Shown here: piece after piece, positions 36,472 to 50,100 of the stretch | Layout of the letters: the number at the start of each line of letters is the position of its first letter | How positions within the stretch are numbered: position 1 is the stretch's first letter | Assembly (NCBI GenBank): GCA_008933995.1 | Contig: WARS01000013.1 | Coordinates: 10,374,023 to 10,438,022 of the forward strand | Direction of reading: 5' to 3' | DNA length: 64,000 nt | DNA from: Datnioides undecimradiatus | Taxonomy: Eukaryota; Chordata; Actinopteri; Lobotiformes; Datnioididae | Made by a program: the position numbers and the translations under genes | The notes under the pieces: model-generated | What the model was told of the DNA's origin: nothing | The model's database searches: none | What the model saw: only the letters and a program-made list of their open reading frames with translations

Positions 36472-39400
36472 ATGGCTGTTTCCTTGGTACGGTGGCTAAA
36501 AAGATTGTACGTTTTCATGTTAATATGTCCCCTCTGCGTCCCCGCCTTCTTGAACATAGAGGAGCTGAATGAGATGAAATATGGGATTCAAATTCTTCCC
36601 GACCCCGTCATACTGGGCCAGGTGAGTTTGGGAAAGCTAACGGTTAGCTTGCTAGCAAGAAAGTAGGCTACAGTTCGCTAGCGTCCAATATCCTCCTTTA
36701 ATTTCACTAAAGCGTCTACAGATTAACCGGACTGTTAGTTCGGTGAGAAAACCGATTTAAATCTTTCAATTTGTTTGCAAGTTATTTGAAGAGGTGTGAA
36801 GGAATTATTGCCAGGTGACCTACGCAGCAGCCATCGTTGTCAGCTGTCACAACACAACACAACACAACACAACCTCAGCTTCCTTTACCTTTTTAGTTGC
36901 AACTTCTAAAGACTGTGAATGATAAACCACGAGGGCGGTCGCAACACTGGTTATGTTGTGCCAAACATCCAAATGCTGTGCTAATATGTCTTTAGGTTTT
37001 AATCATACTTAAAGACATTTGAGTTTTCATGACGGTGTTTCTCCCTTAGTCCAAAACAGAGGAGGTTATGATGGTGTCCAGTAAATACAAGCAGTTGTAT
37101 GAGTGCCGACTTCCAGCCCAGGCTGTCCGGTTTCATCAGGATCCTGCTTCCGAGCCTGACTCACAAGGGTACACTGGGCCTGATATCCCAGACCTGCTCA
37201 GCCCAATGCACAATGCCCAGTGTCTAGTTAAGGTTAGTTCATAACTGCATCTGTTTGATTAACAAGTCCATTTTGTTAAGTGATTGTGGCTGAGAGGAAT
37301 CCATCTATTTATTTAGTCCTCTCTGTAATTGATTGCTATGTGGAGAACTACAGTTTAAAAGTGAATGTCACACTTGCTCACACTAGATTTTTCAAAAATG
37401 TGATTGTAATCAAACTCCACCAGAAGCTTAATTTGATCTTGTGTGTGTGTATATGTGTCAGAATTCTTTTCTCCAACGCTGATTTTGTCATGTTGTTTTT
37501 AAGTGTGTTTTGTGCCTTTTGTTAGTAGTTGTATTTTTTTTTTCTATTTTTTTAACACCAATCATTAATCATTTGGACAAAAGTTAAAGGGCAAAGTCTG
37601 TTCAAAGTCATCTCTTTGGGCTTAACTTGTTCAAAAACTTCACTCATAGGCTACTTTGAAGCAAGCAACATGAGTGAAAAGGAACAACACATGTAGTCAG
37701 CTACCTTACACTGAAACATTTGTGTGTGTCCTTCAGACAAAGGACTGGTGGACATATGAGTTCTGCCATGGTCAGCATATCAGACAGTACCATCTTGAAG
37801 GTAAGAACATATGTTCCTGCTTTTCATCTGTGTTGTTCATAGCAGCCACTTTGAAAGATGAGCGGGCTTTGACACGTCTTCTCTCCTCTAGACTCAGAAA
37901 TCAAAGGGGACATTCTCTTCCTTGGTTATTATGAATCTGAATTTGACTGGAGCAATGAAACAGCAAAGGTAAAGTTGTTTTTTTAAATCATTTTGTCTTC
38001 TTAGATTTCTGGCATATGTATTAAGGAAAAAAATCAGGGTTTGCATGCTTGTATTATATGAACTGACATTTGAAATTTTTATTTTCCAAAATGATTAAAT
38101 GACCCTCTCCAACAAATTGTGTTTATTTTATTTTCTTATTTAATCTATCACAGAAAACAATAACCAGCTGCCAGTATATATCTCAAAAATACATGAGAAG
38201 TTCAACAACCTTCTTCACTGATCTTTTTCTAGTGAAAAGAGCTCATAAATCCCTCATATATTATTGATTTTAATCCAGGACTTGCAGGATGAGTTATTGT
38301 AAACAGAGTCAGAGGTCTACATGTTTATAGTCATCAGTTTGGCATAGTAATGACATTATAAACTGTGGGTGCCAGCAGTCCTGCTCTTTAGAGAGTTTGC
38401 TTGTTGATTTACCAGCTTTCAGTAGTGACATCAGAAGCACCACATTTAACTTTTAGATGATGCACAGAACTTCTCTGTCCATGAATATTACAAATTAGTT
38501 TTGTTAGAACATATTTTCTCTTTATTGCCCAGGCCTCCAAGCAGCACAGACTGAAGCGCTACCACAGTCAGACCTACGTGAATGGCTCTAAGTGTGACCT
38601 AAATGGAAATCCCAGAGAGACTGAAGTCCGGGTGAGACAATTGGATACAGGATGTATTTGTATTCCACACTACATGTGTGGGTTTGCCTGTTCGTTTCTG
38701 CTTTCTAAGTTGATATGAAGTCAGCTTAAATGTGCATGTTGTGCCAAAGGATGCTCTGAACCACACCAAGACAATTTTGCTCTTATTTTTTTTCAGTTTG
38801 TGTGTGAAGAAGGCTCCGGTGACTACATTGCCCGAGTGGACGAGCCTCAGTCATGCCGCTATGTGTTGACAGTTCACACTAGTCGTACCTGCCAGCATCC
38901 CTTTCTGCGGCCACCAACCACGGCCAAGCCCCAGGGTATCGTGTGCCAGCCGGCACTAAGTGCCCAACAATACATGGATTACGTCAAAGCCCAAGTCTGT
39001 GAGTGAACAGAACTGAAGGTTTCTCTGATTCTTATTTTTTTCATCCTGCTGAAGCAGAATTTAATGTGGGAAAGGAGTATATAAGTATGTATGACTTGTT
39101 GACATGTACTGTAAAATAAGTGGTTTGTGATTAGCGCAATCCTGCATTGTTTAATTTTAAAACACTAAGAAATGTGTGACACGATCTTTCTCTCCCTTTC
39201 TCCTCCTTCTTTCCTGTCTGTTCTCAGCGGACACAAAGCGCAAAGTGGAGCAGATCTCAGAGGAGTTGAGGAGTCTTGATGAGATGTTGGCTGGTAACGA
39301 AGGGACTGATGGAGCAGTGGAAGTGACAGCACACGAGACATCACCTACACCCATTGATGACCCGAACACATCAGACAGAAAAGGTGCAATATTGTACAGT

Positions 39401-42400
39401 AGTAATTTGTCACGGGAGTGTTGAGATATGTATTTTTTTTCACTTCCATTGTGCACAATGTAAACTGTAAGTGTAAACTACGAAATTCACACCAGAAACT
39501 TTTTATTCTAAAACAGATACTGCTGATGTGTCTGAAGATGCTGGGTCAGAGGAGGCAGAAGATTCAGACTTCTGGGAAGGAGTTACAAAGCCACGAAGTT
39601 CAAAAACAGCCGGTTCTGCATCTCAGCAGGAGAATCGGGTATAGAAATGTGTCTTTAATATGTCAGATTTCTCTTTAAATGGATGATTCCTCCCTGGAGT
39701 CCTTTAATTGTTTGTCAGTGAGATTGCTTTTGTCTTAAATACAATAGTTTTATGCAGTCTACTTTTGATAGTAAAGGCCAGACTAAATTGACTTACTGCT
39801 GTATTCACCATGGTTTAACCACTAGATGGTGTTGGTTGTTTTTTTTTCCCTTCTACTCACAGGCAGCAGGTGATGACTCACTTACAGATAATGAAGTCAT
39901 AGATGATGGTGATGAAGGTATGCAATTTGCTTTTCTTGCCTTCTCTGTCACACAAACACACACAAAGGAAATCATTGCTGATCATTCTGATCACAGTATT
40001 ACACCACAGCTGGTTTGATGTCCTTTTGCTTTAAGGAGCTTTAAACCAGATTAATATACTAATTTCTGTGCAGTTACATTGTCTGATATACAAACTGAAG
40101 GATTCTTAGTCATTGTTGTTAAAATACATTTCTTTCAGTTGAAAAATTCAACTTTAAAATCATCACTGACCCAGCAGACCTGATGAAATTTGTCCAACAT
40201 CTCAAAGAAAGTAACAGGAAGGTTAGTGCTTTCCAACTTTGCTTTGCTTTATGTCCACTTGTTAAAGTGCATTTATATATTTTTCCTTTGTGTCGTGTTA
40301 GTATTCCAATTCAAATCAACATTTTTTGTTTCATTTTTAGAAACAAAACCAAGCTAAAAGCCAAGGAGAGAAACCAACAAGCGGGAGGGTAATGGAGAAA
40401 TTCAGCGAAGCAGAAAAAGATGAAGATGAACATCTACTGCAGGAGTTTGAGGATGAGCTGTCAGATCTCTCAGTGCCCTCGGATAGAATTGAAGAGATAA
40501 AGGAGGAAATGCAGAAGGAGTTTGATGACATCATAAATGAGGTTTCACACTATATTATTTAAACACTAAGATCGATGCATATGGATCCTTTAGGAGATAT
40601 AAGATTATTAGGCAGATCTGTCACAATGAAATAATATAATGCAATGATTTGCTTGTCTGTGTTAAAGGCCCAGCAGGAATTAGAGACAGAAGGCCTGAAA
40701 GGGGAGTTTGATCGCACTCAGGCAACACAGGCACTGGAGACGACGCTGGATAAGCTACTTGATCATTTGGAGGAGAAAGATGCCCAGGACCCAGAGCAGC
40801 AAACAGCAGGAGTTCAACGAGCCAGTGACCCAACCAGGGGCAGCCCCAGCCTGGCTCCAAAGCAGCCAGGTAACAAGGCAGTCATCGCCCTCTTTGATCA
40901 TGTTCACATCCGTATACTCTGTGTCCGCCTTTATCATCCATACCATGTTTCATCCATATGTGCTGTCGATGTTTGTTGTGACATCTTTCATCTGAGAGTA
41001 GAGGCACACATGGAGTTAGTTTGGTGCAAAAATCCACAGAGCATTTATATTTTCAGATTGATATGGTGTGTGTGGTTAGTTAGTGGCCTTTCCTTTGCTG
41101 CCATTTATGTAATTAGGACAACACTGACGTCTGAGTGTGCACAAATGTAATGCTTATAAGACAGTGTTTTGGCTTACACATTTGTGGCTCTTGCCTCCTC
41201 CATCCTGTGGCCCTGCTGATTGGTTTTTAGGTGAACTGTGTTGTTTGTCCCTCTCTTGTCTCGTCAACGCAGACCAAGCGGCTGACGACCATGTTAAGAT
41301 CAAAATTACTAAATATAAGACGGGCAGCAGCCCTGATGGGGAGGTCAAAGTTCAGGAGATGGGCGAAGGAGACCCCCAGTGGCAGCACATAAAGGACGTG
41401 GTTAAAGAGCAGCTAGAGAAAGCAGGACTGAAGGCAGAAGGTATGAGTGGGGAGTGCCCGGAACACTCACTGCCTTTTCTCTCTTCCATCTGTAACCTTG
41501 TAGTAGTTTTGTGCTTCTCTTCTCATCTTTGTCTAAAAGCATACAACTATCAAATTTAGTTTTTTTCTTTTTGAAAAAGTTTAGTTGTTAAAAAGACACA
41601 TTCTTCACGTTGCAAGCAATTCAACACATATGATTTTATTGAAGACCAAACATAAGTAGCTGGACATTAGATGAGGGATTCATTTGATCATTGTAAATTA
41701 TTATTTTTTCTTTAACAGAATTGCAAACTTAAAGAAATGTCAGTTTACCTTATCCTAACATCAAAGGGAAATGAAGGGTGTGTAGTCCATGTGTCCTTCT
41801 TTTTCATCCACTGTTGCGTGTGTACCATTCTTCATTGTGATTATCTGTTGCATTAACATGTGGTCCAGTTTAGTTGCTCTGATCCATCTTTCCCATTTTT
41901 TTTTTATTAATTTATTTTTCTGTTTAGGAAAAATTGAGGTGAAGATCTTGACGCGGAAAAACGCAGAAGAGGCTGGTGATCAGTGGATGACCGAAGAAGA
42001 TACAAAGTCCTTCAGGGAGCTTCTCATAAATCTCCTGGTAATTAAAGAAAAAAATGAAGACCTGAACATGTTTTTTGTTTTATTGCTGTCATTTGGATCC
42101 TTCTGCAGGTGAATTATGTGCAGTGACATTAAAGCTGTTGTGTCCTGCAGAGTTTGCCTAGTGAACTATTTCAGCCTGTGTGAGAACAGAGACAACTGCC
42201 ACTGTATATTTCTCCCTTCTTTTATAACAAACAAAAAAAATCCAAAATTTTAAGGAAAGAAAAAAAAAGCATGCATATCCTGGACTATTAGTCAACATAA
42301 ATGTGCACTATGTAATTTTCTGCAAATAGAAGTAATTCAGTCTAAACCATAACAGAAGATGCAGTCTGACATCATGAAGTTATTGTCTTTGCCACCTTTG

Positions 42401-43620
42401 CTGTCATCATTGCTGATAGCTTAAGGTCCAGACATCTGATGGCACAAACCTGGTTCATCTGGTTTAAATATGTAGTTTAAAGCAACCTAGATCTTAAACA
42501 TGTATTGCAAAATTGTGGAAAAAGACAGTTTAACAAAGCTTCTGGCAGACAGCCACAAAGGTGACCAGTGTGCAAAGGACATGTGAAAATGCAACACAAC
42601 AAAAAACAATAATGGATCGTTAGATGATTAAAATTATGGATCTCTCTGGGTTTGAAAATTTTTGGAAACATTTTGGGTAATGTAAAAACAAATCTCACAC
42701 AAAATATGAAACATTGATCTAGTCCTTTTTGGACATTATATTGCAGACATTTGACACATTCTGAGTTTAAAACAATAGGAAACAAGTTTATTCTCTTTCT
42801 GGCAGGGACTTAGATGGAGGAATAATACCACTGTCATGTTTACCTGTTAAATAGAACGCTGCAGACTGTTAGCTTAGCTGCTTACATTTAACAACAGTTC
42901 ATAGAGTGGTTTCCAGCACCTCATCTAATTAAGATTCATTTCCTTCAAATGCCTTTTGTTGTGTTTCTCAGTTTTTTTCAATGAAATGTCTCATCAAAAG
43001 CAGTTGATCAGTGAAGAAGATACAGTTGAACTAGTGTTCTTTAGACTATCAGCCTGTGAAATATGGGAAAGAATAATAACTTGTGGGTTTCAGGTTTGCT
43101 TGCAGATTTCCAGAGTTTACCTGCAGTGTTGCCTTGACCCTGTCCTGTAACATCATAAAAAAGGAATACACCTGTTATGAGTTTAAACATTGACCTGCAA
43201 GGAAATGGATCAGAGGAGCTATTTCAAGAAAATGCCACCTATGTATTGGGATTATTGTTTTCTGTTACCTACCAACCACACTGAACCCCACTCACATGTA
43301 AAGAACCACAGCTATGCTTCTCTCTTTCATATCATTAGAAAAACCCAGAACATATACAGTATAACATGTGAGTGAGTGTTTTGTCATTTATATTCAGCAT
43401 ACCAACAAGAGAATAGCCACATGTGGCAACAAGTAAAACTGGTCGTGGTTGTTTTTAAACACACCTTTTTTCCACCTTGCAGACTGGAGGCACTGAGGAG
43501 GTTTACAAAGAGCAAAAAAGGCAGCAGGAGTTGGAGAACAACTATAGGTTTGTGTGGGGAGAGTCCCAGGAGGAGTCCCAGTCATCCAGCACCTCTGATT
43601 CAGACGATGTGGACATATGA
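36472..43620 (+). CDS. os9: OS-9 endoplasmic reticulum lectin
   Basis: ER-lumen lectin that reads trimmed high-mannose glycans on misfolded proteins and hands them to the HRD1-SEL1L ERAD complex. Exons: 36472-36621, 37050-37232, 37737-37800, 37892-37968, 38533-38631, 38797-38998, 39228-39383, 39517-39638, 39863-39917, 40139-40221, 40341-40541, 40668-40869, 41273-41440, 41928-42037, 43483-43620. Phases agree, giving 669 residues (human 667). A signal peptide covers the first 30 or so residues. The MRH domain is at about 100-230 with the sugar-binding pair W115-W116 in TKDWWTYEFC, then LKRYHSQTY, GSKCDLNG and GDYIARVDEP. The middle is acidic (SEDAGSEEAEDSDFW), followed by a charged coiled-coil-prone region and the conserved C-terminal part (DQWMTEEDTKSFREL, RQQELENNYRFVWG). 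I chose the ATG at 36472 because it has the better Kozak context (G at -3 and +4) and places the WW pair within two residues of human W117-W118. An in-frame ATG at 36454 would add six residues. Confidence 0.95.
36849..36872. repeat. (ACAAC)n pentanucleotide repeat
   Basis: About five tandem ACAAC units in os9 intron 1. Confidence 0.85.
42792..42920. repeat. Foldback/MITE-like repeat fragment, copy 3
   Basis: TTCTCTTTCTGGCAG is followed by GATACCACTGTCATG-like sequence, TTAAATAG and GTTAGCTTAGCTGC, collinear with the first half of the element at 17725. It lies in the last os9 intron, truncated and diverged. Confidence 0.45.
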
Positions 43621-46600
43621 GCTCATTCAGTACGCTCAGTGCACCTTTTGGGACAATGAACTCCTGTGGAGACCAGCAGGGAGAGGGACTCTGAAGTACA
43701 GCCTCAGATTTGAAAAAGGGCCCTTGTGATTCAATTACTGCTGTTAAACCTGGCAGATAATATCAACTCACCTGCTTGCACATTCAGAAAATGTGTATGT
43801 GTGTCTTGAATAGGCAATATGTGTCTCTATTAGGCATCAGTTTGGTGTTGCACGATGCAAGCGCAACATCTCAGCTGTGCTTGTGCAGTGGAATAAGGTT
43901 ATGCATTTTCCCCTTTTTTGATGGGATTCAGCTTTGATAGGTGGCTAGAACAGCCAAGTGATGTATAATATGTACCTTTTTAGAAATATTTCAGTGAATT
44001 TCACTGGGCATTTGCATCTAGTTCTGACATTGTCAGCAGCACACTGTGTCCACAATTAAATTATTACTTACTGGTAACATTTGTCTCATACAAAGAAGTC
44101 CCCACCTACAAGTGACACATCTGGGGTGGGGAGGGTGCATGCCTCACCAAACTGGATGAGTGTCCTGGTTGTTCAGTTTACTGTTCACTGAAAATTATGA
44201 TTATTTATGGATATGAAAAGCAATGGACAAACACAGAAGGGTTGACATTTCAGTCCTCGGTTGTCCTTAAACCTTTCTAACACAGTTTGATTTAGATTTT
44301 TCAGTAAACACAACTGTAGATTACAGAAGTGTTTGTACACATGATGTGGCACTTTATATTTTTTGAGAAAAGGTTTTGTAGAGCCATAATTTTAACAAGG
44401 TGGCACAAATATTGTTGGTTTCCTTTGGCTGCCATGTGCTTTACAATTAACTCAAAAGAAAAACACTTAAAAGAAGTAGGCAGATAAATCTGATGTGTGA
44501 ACTTTTGCTTCTGACAACTTACTTCCCTATGTTTAATTTTCCTTGAGATATTAAAGGAAAACAAAGAAAGCCACAATGTCAATCAGATTCAGTGTACCAA
44601 AATCCACACAAACTTTTCTAAGCATCCTTTAGAGGTGTTATAAGGGCTGAATTTGTATAGTTAGTCAATAACTGTGGCTACTTGGAACTCAACATGTACA
44701 TAACTACTGCTTAAATACATTTTTGAATTTCATTTGTCGCAAGTTATCACAAATTAAGTGGAGCTTGATTTACCTGAGTAAATGTAATAAGATCTGTGGT
44801 TGTGCAGTCTTGTATATGAACTCACTGTGGGACTCAGTCACATAGAAACTTTTACAGACACACAATTGAGGAATTTGTTCCCAAAGAATCCAGTGTTCAG
44901 AGGCTTTACATAAGGCAACTGTGAGCAACCTAGTGGGGGTGTTTATTTATTTACCCCAATGCATTTTTCCTCTCAAAGAATTTATGTGGTTCAACCCGTA
45001 ACAGTCTCTTCCTGTTGGCCCATGTTGGTAGGTAACATCAGTGAGTTACCAGTTTATCTTAATTCAGGTTCTGTTGTGTCACAAAACTCGCTCAGTTTTT
45101 AACAACCGCTTTCACTTGAATACACTCACAGCTAGATAGCAAAAGCCAGACAACACGAACAGGGCCAGACTATGTTCAAGTTGGTGATAGCAGGTCCCAT
45201 TGCTATTATGCTTCTTGAAAGGTAAAAATACATTATCAGCCCCTAACAATGATAGGCGCACCATAACACCGATTTTTCTCTGCAGTACACATTTCGATGC
45301 TCACACTTCAGCTGCACACATTATTTATAAATAATGACAACTTAGAGTTCAAGCGGGAAAGACATGACATGTTACGTTTGTGTAATTTTGGATGGGGCTA
45401 GATCGCTGTATTAGGAACACCCTTTTGGCATTATTATCCATATGTCCATCTGTGCTGCCTTGTAAACAGACGTCTTTGAACGCTCTTTTTTTTTCTTTTG
45501 AAATAAAAAAATTACCATGGGAGTTCTCTGGACATCATGCAGCCATTTGTGTTTCTTTTCTAATGTTAAATACTGCCTTTTTTATTGGTATTAGGACTGA
45601 CAGGATGCATCACATGAATATCCTGTAAGTCCTTCACATATTTCACCTGCCTATCTATATGTACTGTACAAACAGCTGACTCAGCTGCTGGAAGCTGAAA
45701 TTTACAGGTAAAAGTATATTGTTTATATTAGGAACTGAAATAACACAGTTATTGTTCTTTTGAAACGTCAGTGGAAAACAATTAACAAGCAAAATGAGTA
45801 ACAAATTGGATTTAATATAATGTGACGTCATGGTGGTGAACGGTCACCATGGTGAGTCGCTGGGTTACGTTTGATTTTCATTCGTTTTAAGTTGAAAGCT
45901 TGGCGGAAGTTACAGATCTGATTTTAGTACATTTTAAGCTACATTAGCACAGCAAACATTTTTAGTCATACTTTTACACTTATTATGTTTTGAGAATTAG
46001 TGCTAATATGCGATCCTTGGAACTATACCATCAGCCGTTCAAAAAAAACTGGACGTATGGCTATATACCATAAACTTTATGTTGTACGCCCCCCTGCCCC
46101 CTGCGGTATAATATGTCACAGTTTTAGTTACTGCTGTCACAATTTGTAGAAAAAAATACTAAATTAATAAATCTGTTATGATAACTAAATAACCAAATTA
46201 ACGAAATAATCGAAATAACCTAAATACAGTCTGTGTTAACGGTAAAACAAATAACTGCAACACCTTTATTTTTGTAGCAGGGCGCGTGTCTGTGTTCGGC
46301 TAACACTGCGCTTTTAATTTGAAATACTTAACCGGAGATAACTGTTTTTCAGGGCGGAAGACGGTCGTCATACAAGTTAAATGTGTAGTAGTTTATGCTG
46401 CGTTTTACCCTGTACGTTATTTGTAACAAACTGTTTGCCTTACCCCACTTAATTGATATCACGGATAGATCAGTCGCTCAGCTGAACGTAAACAACGTTT
46501 TCTTGAGTTGCGTTGACACGACTGGAAGGATCGCTAACTAAGCACTGAAGTTAACGTTAGCAGCGTCTATCACATAACGGACGGACTAGCCTGTTAGCTT

Positions 46601-46700
46601 ACGCCAGTAGTCCCAACGTCTAGGCCAGGAGCCAGTGATGACAAACGACCGTTACAATTAGTTGTTTCCTATTCAGGAGATTATTTATTTAGTGTTTTAG
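43621..46700. other. os9 3' UTR and os9/c1galt1 intergenic region
   Basis: The left part is os9 3' UTR, possibly as far as the AATAAA at 45502. I see no further coding exon. 45.6-46.7 kb is AT-rich and leads into the c1galt1 5' region, with no clear TATA box. The 93-codon minus-strand open frame at 44301-44582 shows no recognisable protein. Confidence 0.5.
45502..45507 (+). terminator. os9 poly(A) signal candidate
   Basis: AATAAA in an A-rich context about 1.9 kb after the os9 stop. Earlier ATTAAA variants (for example near 44055) could be used instead. Confidence 0.35.
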
Positions 46701-46901
46701 TTTGCGCGCTTGTTACATTGCCACCACATATTTTAGTGTTGCTAGCTGAGCTCAGTTATCGTTCAGAGAGGAAAGTAACACTAAGTTAACGTCGTGTCAA
46801 AATTGGCTAAATTGCCTCAATTGCCCCTTTCCAGAGATAATGTTTCCCGATACGATGAAGTAACTGAGGAAACAGCTGATATGGTGTCGGCGGTACTGCT
46901 G
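46700..46901 (+). other. Probable c1galt1 noncoding first exon
   Basis: A strong donor (CTG/GTGAGTAAA) ends an exon at 46901. A matching acceptor-like GGTCCAG ends at 47101, one base before the c1galt1 start codon, so the inferred leader intron is about 200 bp. The exon's 5' end is not defined. Confidence 0.4.
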
Positions 46902-47102
46902 GTGAGTAAACCACACCTTAAAGGGGGAGTGACACCTGATAGATTGTCATTTTGTCACACTTGCCAACACGGCGAGCGACCTCGAAGTTTACAGCTCGCT
47001 GCTTTGGTCGTTGCAGTAAAACTTACTTTCATGCTGTGTTTTTCGGTGTCATACTCAGCACCTGCCAAGTTGAGCGACTGACGGTGAGACACCTGGTCCA
47101 GC

Positions 47103-50100
47103 ATGAAGGCCTTGGGATCTAGATTCTCCTTCTATGCGGGTTTCGCGGTGGGAACCTTCACACTGTACGTGTTTCTGCGGCAAGTGTGGTTTGAGAAAGC
47201 TATCCTAGCACAGCAGGCCAGCAGCCACGAAAAACTTAATGACTACCAGCAACAGCTTGAGGAAGAAGAGAAAGTATGGAAGAAGGAGAGGTCTGCTCTC
47301 TTCAACTTGAATCACCCTCATCACACAGGTACGCCATTCGTGTCCAGTCTGGTCCAGTCCAGTTCAATTTATGTAAACTAATATTAAGTGTTAAATGCTA
47401 CCCTGCTTCAAACCAAGCCTTATCCAATACTAGATGTAGTTTCAACTTCCTTGTTTCCCAGTGACCCATGAGGTTGGGAAATGCATCTGTTCCTCTCAGG
47501 ATAGCATTTGGCTTTAAAGTCTGTGGCCTTCCACTAATACAAACCACTCTGAGTTCAAATATTTCAATATTTTTAATTTGATTTAGATTACAATTTTAGA
47601 TAAGCCATTTTGACTGACAGTTCAAAAATGTGACATCTCTCACTGCTTTAGGTTTTAACACTGAAGCATGCCACAATTTAGGTGACCAACTGCAGTACAC
47701 GGTAATACTTTTCTTTATGTCATCATGGGGAGTGAGTTCAAGGTTTGATCAGGTTGGAAGAGTTTTCAATCCTTCCTGGTAGTTAGGGAACTCAGATACA
47801 GATCAGAGGATGCATTGGCATTTATTATGTTTAAGACAGTCGCCTGTTTACAAAATCATCTGTTTCCACAATTTATGCATTCATGAACTGACATGACTGA
47901 TATATGGTCTTATGGTATTCGGTATTAGGTATCACATACGTAACTACTGTATATTTATATACCATAATACATATACACCATAAAAGTCTTTTCTTCACTG
48001 ACACTGACTGTGATACCTGAACAGGAATTATTTAAAAGACCACATTTAAAGCTTTTACCCTACAGTTTCTTACTTCCTTGTAAATTTTCACCTATAAGAC
48101 AATATTTTTTAATCTGAGTATTGGTAGTACTTAGATCAGGTTTTCCGAGGCTCTTTGGGCTGTGTCTTGTTAGGGAACTGGTTTTGTCCTCACCAGTTGT
48201 TATTCAGCCTTAGCATGCTCCTTGTCATCCCCAGGTGTGTCCTCTGTAATACTATGTGTATTTGTACATATTATTTCACTATCATTGCATTTCCTCGCCC
48301 TTGATTGGTTCTTAGTTCTGCAGTAAGATGATTTCCTAAATGTCATGTAAACAAGAAACCTGCTCTCTGTAATCAGCAGAAGGGGAGGTTGATTTCTAAC
48401 ACGTATATGCTTAACCAGGTTACTAATGTACTTTTTACTGTGACTCATGTGAGTGACAAAAGACTGCAGACAGGCAAAGTAGCAGCTGAGTGATGGATGA
48501 AAGGATAAATCATTACACAGAGTGACCCATTGTTTTAATTAAAATAAGTGTCCTAAAAGTCTAAATAAGTTTTCACTGACAAACATTTGACTAATATTGA
48601 ATTCAGATACCCTCAGCAACACACAATGCAGTTAATAACAGCTTCTCAAAGTAGTAAATCTCATTGCACTGCTGAGTATTGGACAAATTTAGTCACGTTT
48701 GTCCTGCAAAGGAAAACTCTGCTCTACTTGTGTCTGAGATGGGAAATCTGATTACTGGAGTGTTTTACATTAACAAGAGTACTTAGCTGCCTGTGAAGAT
48801 AAACCAGTTTCTCTGTTTACATAATTGTTTGTGAATGCCCTGGCATGACTGTTTGTGGTTAGGCTCTTTCTTTTTTTTATTTTTTTAATTCTTTGCTGCT
48901 GCACAGTCCTCTAACCGATAGACACTACCAAAAGTAAAATCTCTTTTAAAATGAATAAAATAATAACAAATAGCAACCCTCTCTGTTTTTTTTAACATTA
49001 GATATTAAAATAAGTCAAATTAATCTATATCCATGATCCTGGAGTTAAAATGATCTTGTTAATTCAACCGGTTAATATAACCTTTTACACCTTGCATAAC
49101 AAAATGATTTACCTTGATTCATCACAAGTGTCCTACTTGAAATATCCTCAGAACAGTGGAGTAGAAAAAAACCCCAAATGTTAAAATCCCAAGAAATGCC
49201 TGTTCATCCCAAAAAGTGTAGAAGTCATATGGTCACAGAAGATCAAACATACAACTGACCATAGTAATATGTATAATAAGAAGCGCAAGAAGATTGTAAC
49301 AACAAAAGTGGGCAATACAACAAACAGAGTAGAGCCAGAAATCTCTGGAGGAGAGCTCAACGGCTATTATGGGCTCTTAATCAAACATGTTGTCTTTATT
49401 TTGTCATATTGGCAAAATACTCTTAAATGTTGTCATTTAATTTTAGGGGCAAATCACCACTGCTTGTAGAAGCAGTGTTGTACCAAGTGATACGGAATAC
49501 ACAAAATACTTTTTCATATTTTGCCATGAGGAAGGCAAGTGTGCCAATTCCTGTTGGTGTGTTTTTCTAATGCACCCCTCTATATTTATTATAGGACTTT
49601 TATTTAACCATCTGCTTGAGTGTGTGGATTTTTTTTTTTAACCATCACGAGGAGATTTTGTTACTGGTTTTTGTAGGAGACATCAGAAGTGCTCCTGTGT
49701 GTGATGTTAAATATTTGTATCTCCTTACCAGATGAGGACAGCCACATGGCTGATGAGCTATACAAAAAGGTGCGTATTCTCTGCTGGGTGATGACTGGAC
49801 CCAACAACCTGGAGAAGAAGGCTCGGCATGTAAAATCAACGTGGAGTCGCCACTGCAATATCGTGGTCTTCATGAGTTCTGTTGAGGACCCCGACTTTCC
49901 CACAGTGGGCTTGGGTACAAAGGAGGGTCGTGACCAGCTCTACTGGAAAACGATCCGTGCCTTCCATTATGCCTACGAGCATCATGGCCATGAGGCCGAT
50001 TGGTTCCTGAAGGCAGACGACGACACCTACGTAGTCGTAGACAACCTACGGTTGGTTCTAGCTAACTACACACCGGAGGAGCCAATTTACTTTGGCCGAA

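Noticed and set aside
46794-47081. 95-codon frame just upstream of c1galt1
   Set aside because: It starts at a GTG rather than an ATG, is interrupted by the probable leader intron donor at 46901, and is out of frame with c1galt1.
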